Of a DNA stretch of 12,745 nucleotides, positions 5,786-12,745 are shown one piece after another. Under the pieces are notes generated by a model. That model was not told the DNA's origin. It saw only the letters and a list, made by a program, of their open reading frames with translations, and made no database searches. This DNA is from Loktanella sp. (lineage in GTDB: Bacteria > Pseudomonadota > Alphaproteobacteria > Rhodobacterales > Rhodobacteraceae), in contig PUNR01000024.1 in assembly GCA_003551805.1 (NCBI GenBank), positions 1 through 12,745 of the forward strand. Direction: 5' to 3'. Numbering within the stretch: the first letter of the stretch is position 1; every line of letters begins with the position of its first letter. The position numbers were made by a program, and so were the translations under genes.

Positions 5786-6541
5786 CTAATCTGTACCCAG
5801 TATCACATCGGTCAGGCTGACGTCGTGATCGAACCTGCCTTCACGCAAAAAGTGTAAAACCTGCGTCATTACCAACGGGTTATTCATCATGAACGTATGC
5901 GTTGTCGGCAGAACGATATGGTCGGCCATTCCGTCCAGCCGTGTTGAATCGACCGATACCTTGCCGTCATCCGGCCCTTCGATCAGGCTAGAATAAATCG
6001 GATTCAGCGTGCGGTTTCCCGCGATGATCCCAACCTCGAACGGCACATATTCCAGCGTATTCGGTGTGGAATCATCATCTGTGCCAAGCTCAAGCCCCGC
6101 AGGTCCGTTAACCCATTGGAACGGCTCGAAGTCGCCAAACATATCGACCAGCTCTGACCCGCTGTTGGGCGGCCCCATCATGACGACGCGGCCCATTTGT
6201 GCGGGGCGATAGCGTGTTAACCAAGCCCGCACCAGAATGCCGCCCATCGAATGTGTCACGAAATTGACGGGCATGTCGCCGCAGGCCGCCACGTCTTCGG
6301 TGACGTAATCATTCACCAATTCGTTGATCGTCGCATCGGTTGACGGATAGCCGCGATTGATGACGCGGTAACCTTCGTTTTCGAGCACCAATTGCATTGG
6401 TGTCATCGATATTTCTGTGCGGGCCAGCCCGTGTAGCAATACCACGCATTCTTGCTCCGACGCTTGTGCCAGCGCCGGGCTTGTTGTTGCAACCATAACA
6501 AGACTCATCAATAACTTTTTCATACTGCGTAATTTAGTCAT
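5786..6541 (-). CDS. Exported lipase/esterase-like alpha/beta hydrolase
   Basis: The 251-residue protein begins with a Sec signal peptide: a basic start (MTKLRSMKKLL), a hydrophobic core, and a likely signal peptidase I site near ALAQA|SE, so it should act in the periplasm or outside the cell. The mature part is an alpha/beta-hydrolase: VVLLHGLA (about 33-40) carries the oxyanion-hole HG, the nucleophile elbow is THSMGG with Ser98, Asp192 in GPDDGKVSV is a likely acid, and His215 in LPTTHTF a likely base. The elbow has Thr where lipases usually have the first Gly of GxSxG; some relatives of this lipase group share that form. The substrate is unknown. ATG 6541 is preferred over 6523 because GCAGG lies 5 nt before it; both keep the signal peptide. 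It follows the transporter gene by 29 nt and may share its transcript. Confidence 0.85.
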   Translation of the reverse strand: MTKLRSMKKLLMSLVMVATTSPALAQASEQECVVLLHGLARTEISMTPMQLVLENEGYRVINRGYPSTDATINELVNDYVTEDVAACGDMPVNFVTHSMGGILVRAWLTRYRPAQMGRVVMMGPPNSGSELVDMFGDFEPFQWVNGPAGLELGTDDDSTPNTLEYVPFEVGIIAGNRTLNPIYSSLIEGPDDGKVSVDSTRLDGMADHIVLPTTHTFMMNNPLVMTQVLHFLREGRFDHDVSLTDVILGTD

Positions 6542-6570
6542 TGTTGCCTGCAAGAAAAGGGTAAAGGATT

Positions 6571-7416
6571 TCAAATCTGACGTCTTGGGATCACAGAAAT
6601 GGCAATGCCGCCCAGCACAAGCGCCCCTGCCAGTATCAGCCGCGTGCTTAGCGGTTCTGATAGCGTTACCGCACCGGCGATGACGGTCAGGACGGGGACA
6701 CTCAACTGCGCGATCCCTGCCACCGTAGCAGGCAGATGCGGCAGCACATAATACCACAGCGCATAACCAAGGCCGGACGTGACGGCACCGGCGGTCACTG
6801 CTGTCAGAACGCCCGGCATGGTGAAAAATCCGGCATTCGAGAAAGGCAGCGCAAGGGCGACAATCGGCAGGCAGATCAGAAAATTGACGGCCGTTGCAGC
6901 CATCGCGTCAGGCTCTCCCTTGCCCAGCAATGTGTAAACCGCCCAGGCAACACCTGCGACAATCATGGCCAGCGCCCCGCCGAGTGGAACGCTATCTGCG
7001 CCGACAGGCCATAGCAGCGCGCATAAGCCGGCAAAGGCAATACATGCACCACACCAGCGCATCAGCGGGATCATCTGGCGTTCGCGCACGGCCCAGCCAA
7101 AGATCACCACCTGCAACACACCAAACAGGATCAACGCGCCTAGACCTGCCTCTAGGCTTAGATAGGCCCATGAAAACCCGACCATATATGCAGCCAGCGC
7201 CAAAGCGCCTGCGCCGCGTCGCCATGTCCATATCCGCAGGGGCATTTTCCCGCGCAGCATGACCAGTATCCATAACATCGCAGCGCCTGCCGCGACGCGG
7301 ATTGCGGCGAAATCCATCGGGTCCATGCCGTATCGCGCGACCCCGATCCGGTTGAGGATCGAATTGGCTGCAAAAGCGCACATGGTCAGGACCAGCAACA
7401 GAAAAATCTTGATCAC
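6571..7416 (-). CDS. EamA/DMT-superfamily membrane transporter
   Basis: This very hydrophobic 281-residue protein has about ten predicted membrane helices in two repeated halves, the standard layout of the drug/metabolite (EamA) exporters. The first half begins at IKIFLLLVLTMCAFAANSILNR with the typical conserved Asn-Arg after helix 1; the second half opens near GALAMIVAGVAWAVYTLLGK and ends at a short basic tail (IPRRQI). Such proteins export amino acids, nucleobases or other small metabolites; the substrate cannot be read from sequence. The frame opens at TTG 7464, but that lies within the groEL terminator. GTG 7416 is better, with AAAGGG about 6 nt upstream and the protein starting at its first helix. 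It is read leftward behind groEL, from which it is separated by a strong terminator; no promoter is obvious. Confidence 0.87.
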   Translation of the reverse strand: MIKIFLLLVLTMCAFAANSILNRIGVARYGMDPMDFAAIRVAAGAAMLWILVMLRGKMPLRIWTWRRGAGALALAAYMVGFSWAYLSLEAGLGALILFGVLQVVIFGWAVRERQMIPLMRWCGACIAFAGLCALLWPVGADSVPLGGALAMIVAGVAWAVYTLLGKGEPDAMAATAVNFLICLPIVALALPFSNAGFFTMPGVLTAVTAGAVTSGLGYALWYYVLPHLPATVAGIAQLSVPVLTVIAGAVTLSEPLSTRLILAGALVLGGIAISVIPRRQI

Positions 7417-7462
7417 GACCGGCCCTTTCAACGTCTGGCGCGAACTTGCTACCGAAACCGGC

Positions 7463-7495
7463 AAAAGGAAAGGGCGGCCCGTCGCCGGGCCGCCC
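7463..7495 (-). terminator. Strong intrinsic terminator of groESL
   Basis: The plus-strand arms GGGCGGCCC (7472-7480) and GGGCCGCCC (7487-7495) pair perfectly over 9 bp around a 6-nt loop. Read leftward, the stem is followed by TTTCCTTTT (about 7463-7471), a fair U-tract. It lies about 55 bp beyond the groEL stop and just ahead of the transporter start. Confidence 0.85.
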
Positions 7496-7551
7496 TGAAA
7501 TTTGACACGTTAAAGTGACAGTCTGAAAGTCAAATCCTTGCGGATCTGATC

Positions 7552-9201
7552 TTACATCATGCCGCCCATACCGCCCATGCCGCCCATGTCACCCATGCCG
7601 CCGCCATTGCCGCCGTCTTTCGACGGTTTGTCAGCGATCATGGCTTCGGTGGTGATCAGCAGACCGGCGACAGATGCCGCGTCTTGCAGGGCTGTGCGGA
7701 CAACCTTGGCCGGGTCAATAACGCCGAACTTGAACATGTCGCCATATTCTTCGGTCTGCGCGTTGAAGCCAAAGTTTTTGTCGGTGCTTTCGCGGATCTT
7801 GCCCGCAACAACCGAACCGTCAACGCCAGAGTTTTCGGCGATCTGACGCAGCGGGGCTTCGATTGCCTTGCGGATGATCGAGATACCCACGTCCTGGTCA
7901 GAGTTTGCACCCTTAAGACCTTCCAGAACCTTGCCGGCCTGGATCAGGGCAACACCACCACCGACAACAACGCCTTCTTGCACAGCGGCGCGTGTTGCGT
8001 TCAGTGCATCGTCAACGCGGTCTTTACGCTCTTTGACTTCTACTTCGGACATGCCGCCGACGCGGATGACTGCAACACCGCCAGCCAGTTTGGCCACGCG
8101 TTCCTGCAGCTTTTCACGGTCGTAATCGGATGTTGTTTCTTCGATCTGGCCACGGATCTGTGCAACGCGTGCTTCGATTTCCGATTTGTCGCCAGCGCCG
8201 TCCACGATGGTGGTTGCGTCTTTGGTGATCGAAACGCGCTTGGCAGAACCCAGCATGTCGATCGTGACGTTTTCCAGCTTCATGCCCAGATCGTCAGAGA
8301 TCACCTGACCACCGGTCAGAATGGCGATATCCTGCAGCATCGCCTTGCGACGATCACCAAAGCCGGGGGCTTTGACAGCAGCGATTTTCAGACCGCCGCG
8401 CAGTTTGTTGACGACCAAAGTCGCCAGCGCTTCACCTTCGACATCTTCAGAGATGATCAGCAAAGGCTTGCCGGACTGGATGACGGATTCCAGCAGTGGC
8501 ACCATTGGCTGCAGCGACGACAGTTTCTTTTCGTGCAGCAGGATGATCGCATCCTCCAGCTCGACTGTCATTTTCTCTGGGTTGGTCACAAAGTATGGCG
8601 ACAGGTAACCGCGGTCGAACTGCATGCCTTCGACGACGTCGGTTTCTGTTTCCAGACCCTTGTTTTCTTCGACGGTGATCACGCCTTCGTTGCCGACTTT
8701 CTGCATCGCGTCAGCGATCTGGCGGCCAATTTCAGCTTCGCCATTGGCAGAGATCGTGCCGACCTGTGCGACTTCGTCGCTGTCGTTGACGGGACGGGCC
8801 GCTGCTTTGATCGCTTCGACGACTTTGGATGTCGCCAGATCGATGCCGCGCTTCAGGTCCATCGGGTTCATGCCAGCAGCGACAGATTTCATGCCTTCGC
8901 GGACAATCGCCTGTGCCAGAACTGTGGCTGTCGTGGTGCCGTCACCGGCTTCGTCATTGGTGCGGTTGGCCACTTCTTTGACCATCTGCGCGCCCATGTT
9001 TTCGAACTTGTCTTCCAGTTCGATTTCTTTGGCGACAGATACACCGTCCTTTGTGATGCGCGGTGCGCCAAAGGATTTGTCGATGACAACGTTGCGACCT
9101 TTTGGGCCGAGTGTCACTTTGACGGCGTCGGCAAGGATGTTAACACCCTTAAGCATCCGGTTACGCGCGTCGGTGCTGAACTTGACTTCTTTAGCAGCCA
9201 T
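7552..9201 (-). CDS. groEL: Chaperonin GroEL (Hsp60)
   Basis: GroEL forms the double seven-membered ring that encloses and folds proteins with ATP, capped by GroES. The 549-residue protein is full length. It shows the N-terminal MAAKEVKFSTDAR start, the ATP-binding GDGTTT loop with Asp87 at the usual position, the apical-domain segment (about 191-375), and the C-terminal GGM repeat tail that fills the ring cavity. An ATG two codons upstream (9207) is possible, but AAGGAG stands 3 nt before it and 9 nt before ATG 9201, and the MAAK start is the usual one. It follows groES by 51 bp in the same operon. Nothing suggests a divergent paralogue: it is the GGM-tail, groES-linked type. Confidence 0.98.
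   Translation of the reverse strand: MAAKEVKFSTDARNRMLKGVNILADAVKVTLGPKGRNVVIDKSFGAPRITKDGVSVAKEIELEDKFENMGAQMVKEVANRTNDEAGDGTTTATVLAQAIVREGMKSVAAGMNPMDLKRGIDLATSKVVEAIKAAARPVNDSDEVAQVGTISANGEAEIGRQIADAMQKVGNEGVITVEENKGLETETDVVEGMQFDRGYLSPYFVTNPEKMTVELEDAIILLHEKKLSSLQPMVPLLESVIQSGKPLLIISEDVEGEALATLVVNKLRGGLKIAAVKAPGFGDRRKAMLQDIAILTGGQVISDDLGMKLENVTIDMLGSAKRVSITKDATTIVDGAGDKSEIEARVAQIRGQIEETTSDYDREKLQERVAKLAGGVAVIRVGGMSEVEVKERKDRVDDALNATRAAVQEGVVVGGGVALIQAGKVLEGLKGANSDQDVGISIIRKAIEAPLRQIAENSGVDGSVVAGKIRESTDKNFGFNAQTEEYGDMFKFGVIDPAKVVRTALQDAASVAGLLITTEAMIADKPSKDGGNGGGMGDMGGMGGMGGMM
7555..7611 (-). repeat. GGM codon repeat at the groEL 3' end
   Basis: The plus strand shows repeated CCGCCCAT units, the complement of codons for Gly-Gly-Met. 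This is the normal disordered C-terminal tail of GroEL, not a regulatory or CRISPR repeat. The number of units is prone to change by slippage. Confidence 0.8.
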
Positions 9202-9252
9202 TTGCATGTGCTCCTTGAATTATTTGAAAGGGGATAGGACAGGGCCGCAGGA

Positions 9253-9537
9253 TCACAGGATCCCGAGGATGTCGCTTTCCTTCATGATCAACAGCTCTTC
9301 GCCGTCGATGCGGACTTCTGTGCCGGACCATTTGCCGAACAACACTTTGTCGCCGGGCTTGACGGACATTGCGATCAGCTCGCCGCTGTCTTTGCGCGCG
9401 CCTTCGCCGATGCTGACGATTTCGCCTTCGGCGGGTTTTTCCTTGGCGGTGTCTGGGATGATCAGACCGCCCTGTGTTTTTTCTTCGCCTTCAAGGCGAC
9501 GGACCAGCACACGGTCGTGAAGTGGTTTAAATGCCAT
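9253..9537 (-). CDS. groES: Co-chaperonin GroES (Hsp10)
   Basis: GroES is the seven-subunit lid of the GroEL chamber. The 94-residue protein has the family's length and features: N-terminal KPLHDRVLVRR strand, the mobile loop that contacts GroEL (about 17-32, EGEEKTQGGLIIPD), the roof region around GEGAR, and the C-terminal EVRIDGEELLIMKESDILGIL. GGAG lies 10 nt before the ATG at 9537. It is the first gene of the groESL operon, behind a CIRCE element and a sigma-70-like promoter. Confidence 0.98.
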   Translation of the reverse strand: MAFKPLHDRVLVRRLEGEEKTQGGLIIPDTAKEKPAEGEIVSIGEGARKDSGELIAMSVKPGDKVLFGKWSGTEVRIDGEELLIMKESDILGIL

Positions 9538-9570
9538 TTCGGAACTTCTCCAGTTCGGTTATCTTTGGTG

Positions 9571-9597
9571 TTAGCACTCAGCAAGCCCGAGTGCCAA
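9571..9597 (-). promoter_or_regulatory. CIRCE operator (HrcA-binding inverted repeat)
   Basis: TTAGCACTC (9571-9579), a 9-nt spacer and GAGTGCCAA (9589-9597) match the CIRCE consensus TTAGCACTC-N9-GAGTGCTAA with a single mismatch. HrcA binds this element and represses groE genes until heat stress. Its upstream edge (9597) coincides with the predicted transcription start (about 9598), so bound HrcA would block initiation; in the mRNA the element falls in the 5' leader. Confidence 0.93.
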
Positions 9598-9604
9598 CAC
9601 CGCG

Positions 9605-9633
9605 TAGATATGAACCGATCACGCCCCTGTCAA
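9605..9633 (-). promoter_or_regulatory. Promoter of groESL
   Basis: On the minus strand, TTGACA (plus-strand 9628-9633, a perfect -35) is followed after exactly 17 bp by TATCTA (9605-9610). This is a good vegetative sigma-70-type promoter with CIRCE at its start point. The overlapping GTTGAC...CATATC also resembles an RpoH promoter (13-bp gap), but more weakly than the hsp20 promoter, so dual use is possible and unproven. Confidence 0.7.
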
Positions 9634-9663
9634 CAGGCCGCTGTAGTCTGCTAGATGTTTTTG

Positions 9664-9825
9664 TCAGGGCTTGTCGCGTGGTTCGTTATCGTCTTCCGAC
9701 AGGATGCGCCAAGCGTCGCCTTCAAGGTCTTCATATTGGTTGGCGCGCAGGCTCCATAGAAAGGCCGCAAGGCCCAGCGCCCCCAAAACCAAAGAGACGG
9801 GGATCAGGATCACAAGAATATTCAT
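9664..9825 (-). CDS. ccoS: cbb3-type cytochrome oxidase assembly protein CcoS
   Basis: This 53-residue single-pass membrane protein is read leftward from ATG 9825-9823. It begins MNILVILIPVSLVLGALGLA, one membrane helix, followed by AFLWSLRANQYEDLEGDAWR and a short acidic tail (ILSEDDNEPRDKP). The WSLRxxQYEDLEGDAxRIL pattern after the helix is the hallmark of CcoS, needed to insert heme and copper cofactors into the cbb3 oxidase. It is last in the ccoGHIS cluster and its ATG overlaps the ccoI stop by 4 bp (ATGA), so it is translationally coupled. It is short enough to be missed by length-filtered gene callers. No terminator is visible between it and the groE promoter. Confidence 0.93.
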   Translation of the reverse strand: MNILVILIPVSLVLGALGLAAFLWSLRANQYEDLEGDAWRILSEDDNEPRDKP

Positions 9826-11969
9826 ACCCGGCCTTTCAAGCGTAAAGCATTCACCAGAACGGTGATTGATGATGTCGACATCGCAATCGCGGCCAACAGC
9901 GGCGTGGCGAAACCGGCCACCGCAATCGGGATGGCGATGACGTTATAGGCGGCCGAAATTGCAAAGTTTTCCACGATGCGTTTCTTGGCGGCCCGCGCCA
10001 CCAGCGGCAGTTCGATCAGCGGGGTCAGGCTGTCGTTCAACAGCACGATATCGGATGCCGCACGCGATGCATCGGCAGCAGTTGCAGGCGACAGCGACGC
10101 ATAGGCCGCGGTCAATGCACCGGTATCGTTCAGCCCGTCACCGACCATCAGAACCTTGGCACCTTGATCGGACAGCGCCTCGATATAGTGGATTTTATCC
10201 TCTGGCTGGGTTTCAGCCTGCCAGCGGTCGATGCCCAGCATATTGGCAACCCTTTCGGTTTCGCTCCGGTCGTCGCCGGATACCAGATGCACGGTCAACC
10301 CTGCCTTTTGCCAAGCTGTGACCAGATCCTGCGCACCGTCGCGCAGACCTGCGACCAGCTTGATCTTGCGGGGGGCATGGTCACCGATTTGCAGATAGGT
10401 ACCAGTGCCAGCGCCGAGCCACGCGCCCGACCCAAGACGGACATTCTGGCCATGATACATCGCGCTTAACCCCTTGCCGCGATGTTCGGTCTGGTCTGTC
10501 AGGACCGCAGGTTTCACCCCGTCAAGCGATGCAGCGATGGCCTGCGATACAGGGTGGCTTGCGTCCTGCGTCAGTGCCAGAGCGATGGCCTGTTCTTCCG
10601 CGCTTAGCGTATCGCGCGCAGCGACAGGCATGGTCAGCGTGCCGGTCTTGTCAAAGACGACGGTATCCACCTCGGCTAAGCGTTCCAGTGCCGTGCCGTC
10701 CTTGACCAACAGGCCCGCCCGGAACAAACGCCCCGCCGCGATGGTCGACACCGCAGGAACCGCCAAGCCCAGCGCACATGGACAGGTGATAATCAGCACG
10801 GCCACGGCGATATTGACGGACAACCGCACGTCGCCGGACCAGAACACCCAGCCAGCAAAAGTTACGATCGCCAGCAGATGCACCATCGGCGAATAGAACG
10901 CCGCAGCGCGGTCGGCGATGGCGGTATAGCGGTTGCGCACGGCCTCGGCTGCGTCGACCATGGTGACCATCTTGCGCAGGGTCGTGTCCATGCCAACGGT
11001 GGCGGCGCGGATTGTCAGCGGGCCGGTCATGTTGACCTCACCCGCTGTGACCTTGGCACCGGTTTCGGCATGGTGCAGGCGGCTTTCGCCGGTCAGCATG
11101 GACCGGTCGATCTGGCTTGCGCCGTCGGTGACGACACCGTCCACAGGGATACGTCCGCCGGGCAGAACCAGCACCAGATCACCGACCGAAAGATCCGCGA
11201 AATTGACCATCTGGCGAATGCCATCTGTCACACGCATCACGCGGGGTACTTCTAATGCGGCCAGTTGTGCTGCGGCAGATGCAGCGGCCTTGCGGCTGCG
11301 GTGGTCGAGATACCGCCCGATCAGCAGGAAAAACACCAGCGACACTGCCGCCTCGAAATAAGCATGTTCACCGCCATAGACGGTTTCGAACAACGACATA
11401 CCCGTGGTCAGGATCAACGCGAGCGAGATCGGCACATCCATGTTCAGCCGACGCACACGCAAAGCGGACCATGCGTGCTGAAAGAACGGCTGACCCGCAT
11501 AAGCAACTGCCGGGATCGAGATCGCGGCACTGATCAGGTGGAACATGTGCTGGGTCGCACCCATCGCCCCTGACCAGATCGCCACCGACATCAGCATCAC
11601 GTTCATCATCGCAAAGCCGGACACCGCAATGCGGGTCATCAGTGCGCCACCGACGGGGTCGTTTTCGGCGCTGAGCAAGCCTTGATCCAGACTGCGGGCC
11701 TCGAACCCGGCCATTTCCAGCGCGTCGATCAGCGTTTCGGGGGCTAGCGGTTGATCCAGACCAACCGTCACGCGCTTCATCGACAGGTTCACGCGGGCGC
11801 TGGCAACGCCGTCAAGCTTTTCCAGCGCGCGTTCAACACCCGTGATGCATGCCACACAATGGATTGCGGGCAGGGACAGCATGATCTGTTCGGCCCCGCG
11901 CGACGCGGCCTTGGCCAGCGTGGATTCGGGGATGCCAATGCAGGCAGGGCAGGCGGCTGTATCGCTCAT
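9822..11969 (-). CDS. ccoI: Copper-translocating P-type ATPase for cbb3 oxidase assembly (CcoI/FixI)
   Basis: This P1B-type ATPase in the inner membrane moves copper out of the cytoplasm so that CcoN of the cbb3 oxidase can receive CuB. Motifs in order over 715 residues: an N-terminal CPAC pair (7-10); a heavy-metal-associated domain with CVAC (38-41); membrane helices from about 110; the phosphatase TGE (293-295); the membrane copper-binding CPC (396-398); the phosphorylation site DKTGT (440-444, Asp440); the nucleotide-binding SHP (471-473); and GDGLND (610-615). The catalytic set is complete. The HMA motif reads IHCVAC rather than the usual GMxCxxC, as is common in FixI/CcoI. The start overlaps the ccoH stop and its own stop overlaps the ccoS start, both as ATGA. 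Context separates it from a CopA detoxification pump. Confidence 0.95.
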   Translation of the reverse strand: MSDTAACPACIGIPESTLAKAASRGAEQIMLSLPAIHCVACITGVERALEKLDGVASARVNLSMKRVTVGLDQPLAPETLIDALEMAGFEARSLDQGLLSAENDPVGGALMTRIAVSGFAMMNVMLMSVAIWSGAMGATQHMFHLISAAISIPAVAYAGQPFFQHAWSALRVRRLNMDVPISLALILTTGMSLFETVYGGEHAYFEAAVSLVFFLLIGRYLDHRSRKAAASAAAQLAALEVPRVMRVTDGIRQMVNFADLSVGDLVLVLPGGRIPVDGVVTDGASQIDRSMLTGESRLHHAETGAKVTAGEVNMTGPLTIRAATVGMDTTLRKMVTMVDAAEAVRNRYTAIADRAAAFYSPMVHLLAIVTFAGWVFWSGDVRLSVNIAVAVLIITCPCALGLAVPAVSTIAAGRLFRAGLLVKDGTALERLAEVDTVVFDKTGTLTMPVAARDTLSAEEQAIALALTQDASHPVSQAIAASLDGVKPAVLTDQTEHRGKGLSAMYHGQNVRLGSGAWLGAGTGTYLQIGDHAPRKIKLVAGLRDGAQDLVTAWQKAGLTVHLVSGDDRSETERVANMLGIDRWQAETQPEDKIHYIEALSDQGAKVLMVGDGLNDTGALTAAYASLSPATAADASRAASDIVLLNDSLTPLIELPLVARAAKKRIVENFAISAAYNVIAIPIAVAGFATPLLAAIAMSTSSITVLVNALRLKGRV

Positions 11970-12436
11970 GTGTCACGCAGCTGGATGCGGCGGCGGAAAA
12001 TTGTGCCGTCATCTGCTTCCAGTTCCAGTCGAAGGTTCCAATATCCGTCACGTGACGGGACCATCGCGGTCAACGCCGTGCCGGTCCATGTAAAATCGGG
12101 TGTGTGATCTTCGCCGGTGTGCGTCGCGCGGCCAAAGATCGCCTTGAGTATCTTTGGCTGCACAGGCAGACCCGCTTCGTCTTTGATCGACAACGTCAGC
12201 AGACCGTCATCAAGCGTTGTCACGACGTCCCATCCCAGCGCGTCCTGCGCGGCGCGGTTCACCTCGAATGTCTGGCTGGCGACATAGGGGCTGCGCGCTT
12301 CGACACCCGGAAAGGTCGAAATCGCCATGTAAGCCATTCCGAAGTTTACGGTGATAATGATCCCGAAGCCGCCCACAAACAAAGCCAGCATATGTTTGCC
12401 GGTAAACTCGCGGGGTTTTTGTACATTTGCAGTCAT
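11966..12436 (-). CDS. ccoH: FixH/CcoH family cbb3 oxidase assembly protein
   Basis: The 156-residue protein has a short cytoplasmic start (MTANVQKPREFTGKHM), one membrane helix (about residues 15-39) and a periplasmic domain beginning with the FPGVEARSPYVASQTFEVN segment typical of FixH. It ends in beta-strand-rich sequence (YWNLRLELEADDGTIFRRRIQL). CcoH associates with the cbb3 oxidase during assembly; its exact biochemical role is not settled. It is coupled on both sides by 4-bp ATGA overlaps, with ccoG upstream and ccoI downstream. Confidence 0.92.
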   Translation of the reverse strand: MTANVQKPREFTGKHMLALFVGGFGIIITVNFGMAYMAISTFPGVEARSPYVASQTFEVNRAAQDALGWDVVTTLDDGLLTLSIKDEAGLPVQPKILKAIFGRATHTGEDHTPDFTWTGTALTAMVPSRDGYWNLRLELEADDGTIFRRRIQLRDT

Positions 12437-12745
12437 CGTGCTGCCCTTCCGTTAAAAACAGTATCAGTGAACGCCCGTTCGCCGGTGATCGCATCTTCGA
12501 CCCAGAACCGCAGTTCGGTACGGTCCGCGCTTGCCGCAGGCGTGTCGCGCGACGCGGAAACATAGACGCGTTGCAACATTGTTTCATTTGCAGGCACGGT
12601 CACGACGTTCTGTTCGGCGCCTTCAAGTGTGATTTCCAACGCCACGTCTGACACAACCGAGAGCGTGAATTCACGATCATCGCCCAGTTTGTTCAGCAGG
12701 CGAATGTCATAGATGTTGCGCACGGTCCCGTCGCTCAGCACGACA
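12433..12745 (-). CDS. ccoG: Cytochrome c oxidase accessory protein CcoG/FixG, C-terminal part (runs off the window)
   Basis: About 103 C-terminal residues are inside the window; the frame continues past 12745, and the GTG at 12741-12739 is not the start. The fragment begins VVLSDGTVRNIYDIRLLNK and continues to VPANETMLQRVYVSA, the Ig-like periplasmic domain at the end of FixG/CcoG. The polytopic membrane part and ferredoxin-like cysteine clusters, by which CcoG is thought to reduce copper for cbb3 assembly, must lie outside. Its stop overlaps the ccoH start (ATGA). In relatives ccoNOQP lies upstream, which would be beyond the right edge here. Confidence 0.93.
   Translation of the reverse strand, partial: VVLSDGTVRNIYDIRLLNKLGDDREFTLSVVSDVALEITLEGAEQNVVTVPANETMLQRVYVSASRDTPAASADRTELRFWVEDAITGERAFTDTVFNGRAAR

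Noticed and set aside
6542..6757. N-terminal extension of the exported hydrolase frame
   Set aside because: This part overlaps the 3' end of the transporter gene in another frame, is rich in Arg and Cys, and would bury the clear signal peptide that begins at 6541.
7417..7464. Longer transporter start at TTG 7464
   Set aside because: The TTG lies inside the groEL terminator and has no Shine-Dalgarno sequence; GTG 7416 has AAAGGG at a good distance and begins at the first membrane helix.
7560..7611. Short tandem units that could suggest a CRISPR or regulatory repeat
   Set aside because: They encode the Gly-Gly-Met tail of GroEL in frame; there are no spacers.
7684..9237. Long plus-strand open frame (517 codons) opposite groEL
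   Set aside because: It lies wholly antisense to a full-length groEL. The protein is rich in Phe, Asp, His and Cys without domain structure, as expected from the complement of GC-rich coding DNA.
9531..9865. Plus-strand open frames across the groES promoter and ccoS
   Set aside because: They run antisense to CIRCE, the groE promoter and ccoS, and have no recognisable domain.

Overview
The window is typical chromosomal DNA of an alphaproteobacterium, most likely family Rhodobacteraceae (Roseobacter group). Four things point there: the single-chain ATP sulfurylase/APS kinase, the Hsp20 + DUF1150 pair, the groESL operon behind a CIRCE element, and the ccoGHIS cluster beside it. Codon use is GC-leaning and even throughout. 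I see no tRNA, rRNA, insertion sequence, phage gene or CRISPR array.

Layout, left to right. (1) 1-68 is the 5' end of a leftward Lrp/AsnC-type regulator, divergent from trxB (thioredoxin reductase, 222-1190), which ends at a good intrinsic terminator. (2) 1343-3052 is the sulfate-activation enzyme Sat-CysC, converging on a two-gene leftward operon of a small heat-shock protein (3325-3738) and a DUF1150 protein (3097-3321). A perfect 12-bp hairpin sits between the convergent stops. The hsp20 operon has a clear RpoH (sigma-32) type promoter. (3) 3900-5734 runs rightward: a small YdcH/DUF465-like coiled-coil protein, then purE and purK, which overlap by 8 bp and carry out the two bacterial steps from AIR to CAIR in purine synthesis. 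(4) 5786-7416 runs leftward: an EamA/DMT-family membrane transporter followed by an exported lipase-like alpha/beta hydrolase. (5) 7552-9537 is groES-groEL (leftward), with a sigma-70-type promoter, a CIRCE operator at the predicted transcription start, and a strong terminator after groEL. (6) 9664-12745 is the leftward cbb3 oxidase assembly cluster ccoG (partial)-ccoH-ccoI-ccoS. Each adjacent pair is joined by a 4-bp ATGA stop/start overlap. The last gene, ccoS (53 codons), is easily missed because it is so short.

How the genes fit together: most of the window is housekeeping. It covers thiol redox balance (TrxB), sulfate activation (Sat-CysC), purine synthesis (PurEK), protein folding (GroESL, Hsp20) and maturation of the high-affinity terminal oxidase (CcoGHIS). 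The two chaperone operons look differently controlled: hsp20 by RpoH, groESL by HrcA/CIRCE on a sigma-70-like promoter. I found no convincing previously undescribed system. The best leads are the DUF1150 protein tied to Hsp20, a five-codon Cys-containing reading frame just ahead of sat-cysC, a probable leaderless start for the YdcH-like gene, and a palindrome centred on the groE -35 box.
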